From NCBI GenBank assembly GCA_002887195.1, contig PJAB01000824.1, forward strand, positions 1 to 20,201: a stretch of 20,201 bases of DNA, written 5' to 3'. Each line of letters opens with the position of its first letter. Position 1 is the stretch's first letter. Below, piece after piece: positions 7,342 to 15,151 of the stretch. The notes under the pieces are model-generated. The model did no database searches. It was not told the DNA's origin and worked only from the letters and a program-made list of their open reading frames with translations. The stretch comes from Chrysochromulina parva (taxonomy: Eukaryota; Haptophyta; Prymnesiales; Chrysochromulinaceae). A program made the translations under genes and the position numbers.

Positions 7342-8595
7342 ATGCGACGACGACAAGACACACACTTTTTCCAACGACAACGACAACTACGGTACATCAT
7401 CAACGAACCCCATCCTGCATGCCCTCGAGTAGGCGGCCGAGTATTAACAGCCAGTTCACACGAGTTGGATGTGAACGTGAACACGAGTTGGATGCCGAAA
7501 ATGGAATTTGGAAAAATGCAAACGCCACGTTCGCTGCTCGATCACGAGGTGTTCAAGAACGAGGGAGCCACGCCCGGCCCCGCCAAGGCACATGAGTGGC
7601 GTGACTCGAACAGCACGCCAACCTCGCTCCTCGATGCGATGCAAGAGCTCGAAGCGATGCAAGAGGGTCGAGCGCAGATTGACGCCGATTGGGCGGCGGC
7701 GGCACTGCCATCGCCGACTGTGCCGCCGGCTGCTGCGGAGCCACTCACACCTGCACCTGCGCCGCTGCCGCCAACCCCACTGCCAGTGCCGCCTCCACCC
7801 ACGAATGTGGCGGAGCTCCGCGTCACGCCATGCGCAGAGCTGCCCCTCGTGTCCACAGTCGAGGGGTTCGCGACTGCGGCGGAGTGCGAGAGCCTCATTG
7901 CGGCGGCTTACGAAGTGCTGGCTTCGTACGACCGGGAGCCCCAGCCACGCGAGCGCATCCCCGTTGCTGCGAGCAGTGAGGCGCGGCGCCTGCACGCGAG
8001 GCTCCACGCTCGTCTGCTCTCGCTCATCGAGGCGTGGCCAGGCGATGAGCTGCGATGGGCCACGGACCTTTTTGGACAGGGCGCCGGGCTAAGTGAGATG
8101 ACGTTCCGATACTCAGCTGGGGAACCTGCGATCAACATCTACACGGTCGGCGGCGAGTTCGCGCCGCACACGGACGAGGAGCACCTCACCATGCTCATGC
8201 CGCTCAGCGGCAGCTTTGAAGGTGGGGGCACTGCGTTCTGGGGGGCGACGAGCCACCTCCGTCCCGATTTGGGAGTGGACGGTTTGAGCACGGAGGAGCG
8301 TATGCGCGCGCATGCGGACCGCACGAACTGGCTGCCGCCTCAGCACGTGCTCAAGCCGCCCGCGGGCACGGCAATCCTCTTCGGGGGCGATGTAACGCAC
8401 GCGGGCTTGCCTGTTTTGGAAGGCTCGCGTCACTTGTTCGTGATGTCGTTCTCGCTCAAGCCAGCTTGGAGGCCACGCGTCATCTACGTGCACGAGGAGG
8501 ACGAGGAGGACGAAGAGGACGAAGAGGACGAAGAGGACGAGGAAGACGAGGAAGACGAGGACGAGGACGAGGATATTGATGACGATGCGCGGTGA
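7342..8595 (+). CDS. 2-oxoglutarate/Fe(II)-dependent oxygenase, prolyl 4-hydroxylase-like
   Basis: 417 residues from ATG 7342. The N-terminus before about residue 50 is not distinctive, so ATG 7492 or 7501 are alternative starts. Residues about 120-155 are a Pro/Ala linker. The double-stranded beta-helix domain spans about 165-375: INIYTVGGEFAPHTDEEHLTMLMPLS gives the iron ligands H276 and D278 (HxD), GGGTAFW follows, then AGTAILFGGDVTHAGLPVLEGSRHLFVMSFS gives the distal iron ligand H353 and R363, the expected 2-oxoglutarate carboxylate binder. Known family chemistry is hydroxylation of a protein side chain (Pro, in P4H) with 2-oxoglutarate, O2 and Fe(II); the substrate here is unknown. The C-terminus (about 385-417) is almost pure Glu/Asp from a GAGGACGAA-type repeat. 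No signal peptide is visible, so the cytosol or nucleus is more likely than the ER. Confidence 0.88.
   Translation: MRRRQDTHFFQRQRQLRYIINEPHPACPRVGGRVLTASSHELDVNVNTSWMPKMEFGKMQTPRSLLDHEVFKNEGATPGPAKAHEWRDSNSTPTSLLDAMQELEAMQEGRAQIDADWAAAALPSPTVPPAAAEPLTPAPAPLPPTPLPVPPPPTNVAELRVTPCAELPLVSTVEGFATAAECESLIAAAYEVLASYDREPQPRERIPVAASSEARRLHARLHARLLSLIEAWPGDELRWATDLFGQGAGLSEMTFRYSAGEPAINIYTVGGEFAPHTDEEHLTMLMPLSGSFEGGGTAFWGATSHLRPDLGVDGLSTEERMRAHADRTNWLPPQHVLKPPAGTAILFGGDVTHAGLPVLEGSRHLFVMSFSLKPAWRPRVIYVHEEDEEDEEDEEDEEDEEDEEDEDEDEDIDDDAR
8490..8577. repeat. GAGGACGA-type microsatellite coding poly-Glu/Asp
   Basis: Tandem 9-bp and 6-bp units of GAGGACGAA/GACGAG. They form the acidic tail of the oxygenase. 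Confidence 0.85.
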
Positions 8596-8772
8596 AGAGG
8601 AGGAAGACGATAAGGAGCTCAGCGGTCGAATGGATATGGGGATGGGGAGCATCAGTCAGTACGGTATGCATGATAGTTAGATCAGTCGTGAAGTATAAAT
8701 CTATACGGAATAGGTTTGCGATCTCCCAGGGGTTCCGGCGTTCCGCGGAGTTCTCACTCGTCTCAAATATAA
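8596..8772. other. Convergent intergenic region (3' ends)
   Basis: 177 bp between the convergent oxygenase and USP48-like genes, slightly AT-richer than its surroundings. Must carry both transcript ends. No clear polyadenylation signal recognised. Confidence 0.45.
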
Positions 8773-11700
8773 TCACGTGAGGTCCATCACGTTGGCACTC
8801 GCATCACTCTCACCAGCAGCAGCAGCGCTCCGCGATGCCCCAAGCGACGCCGAGACGAGCGCGGAGCCGGCAAACCCGTCCTCGGGTGCACGCGGTTTGC
8901 CCCCACTCGCGCTGCCGAACGCCTCCTCGATCGCGGGCATCTCTGCCACGCGGCTCGTGTCGATGTAAACGTGGATGAACGAGTTCGGAAGCACGCCAGC
9001 ATCGGAGAGCGTCTGCTCGTCATTGAGCAGCTCATCGCCGTCAATAAAGAGGCGCTGCTGAGACGGCGACCATTCGGTCGCTTGGTAGATACGCAGCTTC
9101 AGATTGAGGACGTTGATGGACGAGCTGGCGCGAACGCTCAACTTCGAGCCTGCCGACGCACGCGACGATCGGCGGGCGGGCCGCCCGCTGTCTCCGCCGC
9201 CGCTGCTGTCCGCCACATCGACGCTGCCGCCCCCGCCGCCCCCGCCGCTGCCGCTGCCGCCGCCGCTCCCGCTTGCTTTATCCACGTTTGGTAGAGCCGC
9301 CAGCTTCTTCAAATGCACGGGCTGCTCCGTGTACTCGAGGAGCGCACCGAGCACTTCTAAGCCCAGTTTCGTCGAGCACCCCTCGCACACGGGGGGCTGA
9401 CATACGAAGCTGCCGTCGTCACGCAGCTCGCAGCTCGGCAGCCGCAGATCCGTGAGATCGGACAGCGAAGCTCCGTTGGCAAGCTCGAGCGCTTCCTCTG
9501 CAGTGACCATGCACAAGCGTGCGCCTAATTGCTTGTCTCGCTCGGCCTCACGGCGGCTGAGCGCACCGCCGCTGCCGCCGCGCTCTCCATAGCGGCCTTC
9601 AAAGGATCCATTCCGAGGCAGAAGGCCCATCACGTTGCGGACACACAGCTCAGGCTGAATGAGCAGCTTGCCATGATCCGTGCAGCACTCGGCGCCGCGT
9701 GGCGCGCCAGGCTTGCTTACGTGGGTCGATTGCACGGCATGGCGCCATTCGGCGATCCATGTGCCATCCAGGAGGTAGAGCGGCCTCGTAGAACGTAGGA
9801 CGTCGGGGTCGAGCCGCCCATCCTCCTGCAGCAGCCGCCCCAAGCGCTGCCGCTGCGCTGAGCGTGAGGCGATCTCCGACTTGGCGCTCAACTTGGCGCT
9901 CATCTTCTCATCCGCCTTGGCGGCTTCCCTCTCGCATTCCGACACCAGGCACGCCGCGCACTCGACCAGACGGCCATCGCCGTCGCCTATGCCAACGGCC
10001 TCGACCAGTATCGGAATGCTGTCGGGGAACAGGGCAAAGAGATGCCCCCACGCCTCGGCGCCGATCGTACGTGCATGCGCCTCGAGCCGCAGCAGCTTAT
10101 CGTGTGGGCAGAAGAGCTCGCGTGTCGCATCCCTCTGTCCCTCGCTAAGCCATCTGACCCATTTGCTTCCAGTGAGCCTGGGCACGTAGTAGTAGTCGTC
10201 ATGCGGCACGCCCCCATCGCCTCCGTTCGCCTCCACTGAGGCGTGTTTCGTCAGACTGGACGACGAGGCGCTGTTGAGGGCGCTCGCCAGCGCGGCCTTG
10301 TGCGCCTCCTTGGCCATCTCCAGCTGCCTCCTCTCCCATTCCGCGTCCGCACACTCGACGCACCCGGTCGCAAGTAGCTCCGGTCCTCCTCCGAAGAGCC
10401 CGAGGAGCTTTTGCCATGCGGCTACCGAGATGAGTTTCATCGCGCCGGTGCTCACGTGCTTCGGGTCCGCCGCTCCACCGTGGCAGCACTCGATAAATTG
10501 GTTGCGAATGGGTCCGAGCTCGTCGGTGGTGCCTCGTGGCCCCAGTGTCAGGCACGCTTGCAGCCACCTGCTCTCGATCCATCGGCCGTCGTGGCCATCA
10601 GAGCGAAGGATCGGACGGAGCTCGTCGATAAGAGTCTGCCGCGCCGTGAGGCGCTCAGTGTGCGCGCACAGAGCGTCCTGATACTTCTCGGTGGCGGCAC
10701 GCAGCGCCACATTCGCCGCATGCACCGCCTCGCGCACCGTCGCCGGCGCCTGCACCTCCGCGTGCGTCGCCTGCGCCTCCGCGATCACATCGTCGCGCGT
10801 GTACATGAGCATGTACGCCTCGTGCGATGCAAAGAGCCGCCCGTCGCAGGGTGCGCTCTGCTTGAGGAGCGTCACGCCGTTCGGCTTGGGCTTGGTCGCC
10901 GCCTTGGCAGGGTCGAAATCTTCCTCTGTGACGAGCTCGTCGTTCACCGTCAGCCAGCGTGCGGCCGGACTCTGTTCGAGAATACGCGCCGTATAGTGCC
11001 CCGAGTGCGCCGACGCCCCCGAATGCATCAAGACCGCCGTCAGTCGATAGGTGTGCACAGCTTGGGTCGAGGGCGCATTGCTGTGAACATGGCTGTGGCC
11101 GCCAGCCGGGCCGAAGACAAGCGAGCTCGTGTCAAGGAGCTCTGGGAAGATGATCGGGTCGCTCACCTTCTTCTTGGCATCCTTGTTCGGATCGTACACA
11201 AAGCGCTTGAGCTGCAGGCAGAGCACCGGCGGCAGCTGGCGAATCGCGATCTGCCGTGTGGCGTCGCGACGGCCCTGGCAGTGAATGCACTCGTACTGGT
11301 TGCTCCCGTCGAGATGCTCCACTGCTATGTACTCGTCGAGCGCTTGCTGCAGCGTCGGGCGCACATTGAGATCCAGTTCATAGAACGGGAAGCAGATGGA
11401 CGACGAGTCGGAGGGCGTGCGGCAGGTGCAGCACTGCGTGTGGTAGCAAAACGAGCCGCGAAAGTGGTCCTGAACGAGGGTTTGTATGGCCGGCTCCGGA
11501 GAAAGCTTCAGCTGCTCCTCTAGGAACGAGAGCAGCAGCTTGCAAAACTCCGACGCATCCTGCTGCACGGACACGTCGAGGCTGAGCGCGGACGTGAGGG
11601 CCGCCGGGTCGTAGCACGCGTAGTCCGAATGCTGAAGATTCGCAAACAGGAGTTGCAGCTGGCGGCAGACCTCATCGGCCCGCACCTCCTCTGGGCGGCG

Positions 11701-12129
11701 CGACGAGCCGGTGGAGGCCGCCGCCGCCGCTGCCTCGGCCGGTGGTGGCTGCCCACTGCTACCGCCTCCAGCACCTGCCCCACCAGCCCACTTGTAGATG
11801 CCACGGCGGAATCCGACATTCATGTGCAGGCATTGAAGCAGCGAGTTCATGTAGCATGTTGCCCCGAGATTGCGGAGACCTGTGCCTGCCGTGGCGTCGG
11901 TACGCACTTTGTCTCTTGGCTCCAACCCGAATAAGAGCTTCGCGTCTGCATCCTTGGCGGCCTTCTTTGCGGCCGCCTCCACAGCCTGGAGATCGGTCGG
12001 ATCTGCCGCGCTCTTCTGCTTCTTCGCCGCAGCTTGCGTGGCCAGTCCATAGATGTACTGTTGCCGCGCCTTGGCGTCGGACAGCTGCGGCATCGGCATC
12101 GCGTCGCGTCGCGCTTTCTTTCCAGACAT
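8773..12129 (-). CDS. USP48: Ubiquitin carboxyl-terminal hydrolase, USP48/UBP26 type
   Basis: 1,118 residues in one uninterrupted exon from ATG 12129. The frame is open further upstream (ATG 12261), but MSGKKARRDAMP is the more natural start and leaves room for the divergent neighbour. The USP catalytic domain covers about 84-445: Cys box GLRNLGATCYMNS (nucleophile C92), QDASEF at 190, a zinc-binding CxxC pair (C233/C236 and C281/C284), and His box HSGHYTA (H378) followed by WLTVNDELV (N396/D397). Three Cys-containing DUSP-like modules follow at about 500-590, 645-735 and 785-845, and a ubiquitin-like fold at about 998-1057 (INVLNLKLRIYQATEWSP...). USP + DUSPs + C-terminal UBL is the USP48 architecture (plant UBP26, which removes ubiquitin from histone H2B). 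The inferred role is nuclear deubiquitination, with the substrate not proven. A Gly/Ser linker (about 952-990) and a poly-Ala patch (about 132-139) are low complexity. No repeat-type intron is present. Confidence 0.93.
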   Translation of the reverse strand: MSGKKARRDAMPMPQLSDAKARQQYIYGLATQAAAKKQKSAADPTDLQAVEAAAKKAAKDADAKLLFGLEPRDKVRTDATAGTGLRNLGATCYMNSLLQCLHMNVGFRRGIYKWAGGAGAGGGSSGQPPPAEAAAAAASTGSSRRPEEVRADEVCRQLQLLFANLQHSDYACYDPAALTSALSLDVSVQQDASEFCKLLLSFLEEQLKLSPEPAIQTLVQDHFRGSFCYHTQCCTCRTPSDSSSICFPFYELDLNVRPTLQQALDEYIAVEHLDGSNQYECIHCQGRRDATRQIAIRQLPPVLCLQLKRFVYDPNKDAKKKVSDPIIFPELLDTSSLVFGPAGGHSHVHSNAPSTQAVHTYRLTAVLMHSGASAHSGHYTARILEQSPAARWLTVNDELVTEEDFDPAKAATKPKPNGVTLLKQSAPCDGRLFASHEAYMLMYTRDDVIAEAQATHAEVQAPATVREAVHAANVALRAATEKYQDALCAHTERLTARQTLIDELRPILRSDGHDGRWIESRWLQACLTLGPRGTTDELGPIRNQFIECCHGGAADPKHVSTGAMKLISVAAWQKLLGLFGGGPELLATGCVECADAEWERRQLEMAKEAHKAALASALNSASSSSLTKHASVEANGGDGGVPHDDYYYVPRLTGSKWVRWLSEGQRDATRELFCPHDKLLRLEAHARTIGAEAWGHLFALFPDSIPILVEAVGIGDGDGRLVECAACLVSECEREAAKADEKMSAKLSAKSEIASRSAQRQRLGRLLQEDGRLDPDVLRSTRPLYLLDGTWIAEWRHAVQSTHVSKPGAPRGAECCTDHGKLLIQPELCVRNVMGLLPRNGSFEGRYGERGGSGGALSRREAERDKQLGARLCMVTAEEALELANGASLSDLTDLRLPSCELRDDGSFVCQPPVCEGCSTKLGLEVLGALLEYTEQPVHLKKLAALPNVDKASGSGGGSGSGGGGGGGSVDVADSSGGGDSGRPARRSSRASAGSKLSVRASSSINVLNLKLRIYQATEWSPSQQRLFIDGDELLNDEQTLSDAGVLPNSFIHVYIDTSRVAEMPAIEEAFGSASGGKPRAPEDGFAGSALVSASLGASRSAAAAGESDASANVMDLT

Positions 12130-12330
12130 GTGTATCCGGATAGTGGTTCTCTCCGAGAATTCGGGAGCTGACTTTTTTCGCAATGAAACAGCGCTCTTCT
12201 GGACCGTGAATGAGTGGTGGAGTTGATTGAATACATGTGCTGAACTTGAGACGAAACACATGCGTTCTCGAGTTCGTTCACACGTCGCGGGCCTACTCGC
12301 GGCAGGACGAAACGCGTCTCGCGGGACAAC
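12130..12330. promoter_or_regulatory. Divergent promoter region between USP48-like and secreted protein genes
   Basis: 201 bp between divergent ATGs. It is less GC-rich than the coding DNA and includes GCTGACTTTTTTCG. No defined element recognised. Confidence 0.45.
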
Positions 12331-12924
12331 ATGCTGCGTCTGCCGCTCCAAACCGCCCTACTGGGCGGCGTGCTCTACGGCCCGGCACCCTGCTCCCAAG
12401 CACCTCTTGGAGAACAGTGCAACGGCTCCCGGTGCCATCCCGACAACAGCAATTGCCCGCCAGTGTCGACTCACCCATCTTGCGGAGAGCATCCTCACTC
12501 CGGGCGCGATGGTGCGCTCCTCACCTGGGGCAAGGACTTCCGCGCCGGCTCTGCGCAGGAGTGCTGCGACAAGTGCAAGGCACACCCGAAGCACTGCAAC
12601 TCGTGGACGTTCTGCCCGTTGCCCGTCTGCTGGGGTCTCGACTCGGGCAACAACCACACGTTTGGCGAGTGCTGGCTGCGACGTCTCCAGGACGTGCAGG
12701 CGGACTCAAGCTTTCGTCAGCGCGGCAAGTACACGCAGGAGTGGCTTCATTGGCACCGGCGCGTGCGCCCAGGCTGCAAGCACAAGGAACCGTGGCATTG
12801 TTCTCCGACTCACGTGCCGTATACTTCCGGAGCGATCGGGGGCCCGCCGTACGACCCGACGGCCGAGTTCCGTACCGGTGGCAAGTGGGGCAACGTGTGG
12901 GTGAAGCCGGGGAGTGGTAGTTGA
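12331..12924 (+). CDS. Small secreted Cys-rich protein, PAN/apple-like
   Basis: 197 residues from ATG 12331. The N-terminus MLRLPLQTALLGGVLYGPAPCSQA looks like a signal peptide with cleavage near residue 20-24. The mature part is Cys-rich; residues about 60-120 (WGKDFRAGSAQECCDKCKAHPKHCNSWTFCP...CWLRRL) have the spacing of a PAN/apple-type domain, in which a CxxxC pair precedes an aromatic W-T/S-F-C strand and a later C-W-L. Potential N-glycosylation sites are N31-G-S and N108-H-T. PAN/apple domains bind protein or carbohydrate ligands, so an extracellular or vesicle-lumen binding role is likely. The C-terminal 50 residues are Trp/Pro/Gly-rich and unrecognised. Single exon, divergent from the USP48-like gene. 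Confidence 0.72.
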   Translation: MLRLPLQTALLGGVLYGPAPCSQAPLGEQCNGSRCHPDNSNCPPVSTHPSCGEHPHSGRDGALLTWGKDFRAGSAQECCDKCKAHPKHCNSWTFCPLPVCWGLDSGNNHTFGECWLRRLQDVQADSSFRQRGKYTQEWLHWHRRVRPGCKHKEPWHCSPTHVPYTSGAIGGPPYDPTAEFRTGGKWGNVWVKPGSGS

Positions 12925-13298
12925 CGACGGGCTGGTCACAGTCGCAGACGTCACATCCGCCACAAGCTTTGCACTGTGTTCTTTTACGCTCGGCATTATA
13001 GACTTAGCGGCACCGGCGTTTAGTTTTAAGGGAAACGAAAGCGGGTTGGGGCGTTGCGTCTGCGCGGCCCCGGGTTACTAACACGCGCCGCGCGCCGTGC
13101 CCGCGCGAGGCTGTTTTTGTGTACGGGCGACCGCTGCCATCGACCTTGTGGGATGTATGGTCTTCGAGGAAGATATTCATGCGAATTCCTTGGTCCGCAC
13201 ATGGCACCCATGCACGTCGATCCGCCTGGAACACGTGGACACTTCACGCACTTCCAAAAATATGTGAGCTCTGCCTCCGGCATCTCTCAACGGATTCG
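12925..13298. other. Convergent intergenic region
   Basis: 374 bp between the 3' ends of the secreted-protein and SET genes. Short open frames exist on both strands but none has recognisable features. Just past the SET stop the - strand reads GTGACGAATCC, matching the intron starts of the EF-hand gene, so a further intron and exon of the SET gene here cannot be excluded. Confidence 0.45.
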
Positions 13299-14999
13299 TC
13301 ACCGCGTCTCAGGGGATGCGTTCTTGGCGCCCGACTCGTCGCCCAGGAAGGTGGCGAGCACCGCCGCCGCGAGCGCGAGCTGCTTCTTGAGCGAGAGCCG
13401 GTACGAGACGAGCGCAATCTGGCACGGGAGCACCGGATCTCCCCGCGCAGATGCCATCTCGAGCGCGAGCAGCTCCTTCGCGTCCTCATCGAGCGAGGTC
13501 GTCATCTCGCCCAATCTCCACCGGATGGCGGCGAGCAGCGGCGCGGGTCTGATGGGCTCCTCGCCCTTGGGCACCTGATGAGGGAGGCCATCAGCATGCA
13601 ATCAGACTCAATCAGTCTGATGGGCTCCTTGCCCTTGGGCACCTCCCCCAGCAGGCACTCGAACGATGATGATGGCCATGCAAGGGCAATCAGCACACCT
13701 CCCCCAGCAGGCACTCAAACACAGCCGCGAGCCGCGCCGACGAGGCCAGCGACGAGCCGCGATGCGCGTCAAACGCCGCCAGCAAACCGCCGATCGCCGC
13801 GCTCGACTCGGTGAGCGGTGTCGAGGGACTTGCGGCGGCAGCTGCCGTAACCCCCGGGGCATTGGCCGCGATGGCAGCGCCGAGGGTCGCACGCAGAAGC
13901 TTCGCGTCCTTGGCACACCCGTCGCTTGGCACGAAGCCATACTGAGCGAAGAGTTGCTCACCTGATGAGGAGGCACGCAGATGCCATCAGATGCGAGCAG
14001 ACGACGCAAGCAGACGCAAGCAGAAGGTGCAAGCAGACGTAATTGATGATGGATGCAATCAGGTGCAATCATATGCAATCAGTCCTCACTCGAGTAGTCC
14101 GGATCGTAATTGATGGTCACCTCCTCCCCTGGCTTGAGGTCGGCTAGCGCGGTGAGCGTCGCGCCGTCTTGGGCATCGACGCGGAAGTTGGCCGTGGGCA
14201 CGTCCGCGTGCTGCGCCATGTCCAAGAACGGCACGAAGGCGAATGTGTCGCCGTCGGCCATCGCAAAGCAGCGCGAGACCACGAGCGCATACGCGTAGGG
14301 CAGTGGACGAGGGATGAATTCCATCGGGAAGCCCCTGTTTGTGTAGGAGGCGGTGACCGGGTGCGTCGCGTGCGCGTGGAGCGATGGGTGCAGATCCTGG
14401 AAGAGCGCCCTCTTGGCCTGCACCTTCGCTTGCAGCTCCACATTCTGCAGCTCCGGCAGCATAGCCTGTGGAAGACAGAGCGGGTGCGTCATCGACGGCG
14501 GCGGCGGCATCAATTTGCGATAGTCGTCCCAGAAGCCGCCCGCTCCGCCCGCGGTCGCTTCGTAGACGGCGAGCGCGAGCCGCACATCCCATGTGGCGCC
14601 GCGCTGGAAGAGCTCCTCGCCGACCTCCTCGCGCAAGTCGCCAGCGGCCTCCCACATGACTTCCGTTTGGCCCTGAAGACCACCGATGCGTCCTGAGCGA
14701 TGCGCGGTGAGCAGCAAGCTGGCGGGAACCGAGAGTACAATGCCACCCTTGCTCACTGCGCGACGCGTCACCAGCCGCCGGCCGCCGCTGCCACGCGCTG
14801 ACCCTTCCAGCGTGATAGCGGTCAGCGGATCGTGCTCGGTGAGGAGCGCCGTAAAGAGTGCCGTGGGTCCGTCCGGCGGCTGCTGCAAGCTGATGGCGCT
14901 CACTCGCTGCCTGCAGCGATGGCCGGCGCTCAGCCCGTAGGAGGCGCATGCGACAGCGTCGAGGGCTGAGTGGAACCCGAGCATGTTTGCGGCGAGCAT
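13299..14999 (-). CDS. SET-domain protein methyltransferase, SETD3/RuBisCO-LSMT/SETD6-like
   Basis: Exons 14999-14090, 13961-13699 and 13574-13299 join in frame to about 482 residues. ATGs at 15101, 15068 and 14984 are alternative starts. The SET domain begins at about residue 74 (RRLVTRRAVSKGGIVLSVP), contains the long insert typical of this class (about 105-240, with FWDDYRKLMP), and ends with FVPFLDMAQHADVPTANF (about 255-272) and EEVTINYDPDYSSEQLFAQYGF. The last motif is split by intron 1 and only becomes complete after splicing, which supports the model. The family NH motif (usually NHS/NHA) reads QH here. The C-terminal 170 residues are helical and match the position of the LSMT substrate-binding domain. 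Members methylate lysine or histidine of a few proteins (RuBisCO large subunit, actin, RelA); the substrate is unknown. It lies downstream of, and in the same direction as, the Tat-SF1-like gene. Confidence 0.88.
13575..13698 (-). repeat. Intron 2 of SET gene containing a copy of its own exon-exon junction
   Basis: 124 bp, phase 0. Donor GGGGGAG|GTGTGC, acceptor CCTCATCAG|GTGCCC. Positions about 13616-13665 hold a nearly exact uninterrupted copy of the last about 22 bases of the upstream exon fused to the first about 27 bases of the downstream exon. CTGATTGCATGCTGATGG and the hairpin-type terminus follow. Confidence 0.85.
13962..14089 (-). repeat. Intron 1 of SET gene
   Basis: 128 bp, phase 1. 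Donor TACTCGA|GTGAGG, acceptor CCTCATCAG|GTGAGC, sharing GTGAG at both ends. The interior has TGATTGCAT and GCTTGCGTCTG-type short repeats. Splicing restores the SET motif NYDPDYSSEQLFAQYGF. Confidence 0.88.
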
Positions 15000-15151
15000 C
15001 AGTGGTTTGGCGTCGGAAAATCGGGATCTGGAAAATCTCAAACTGAATTCGGTGAGTGTTTGTATCATCACAAGGTTCGCGTCATTGCCTTGGCGGCTCA
15101 TTGCCTGGATGCACCCGCTCGCCGTATGCCCTTCCACACCCTCGTCTTGTC

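Noticed and set aside
10411..11523. 370-codon open frame on the + strand
   Set aside because: It is the antisense shadow of the USP48-like coding region, whose catalytic motifs are unambiguous; GC-rich codon usage opens the opposite frame.
13026..13283. Short - strand frame with Cys residues after the SET gene
   Set aside because: No homology recognised and composition typical of random GC-rich DNA; kept only as a possible extra SET exon in the findings.
13575..13600. Hammerhead-ribozyme-like CTGATGAG on the + strand at intron ends
   Set aside because: The required downstream GAAA core segment and stem I/III pairing are missing; CTGATGAG is the reverse complement of the intron terminus.
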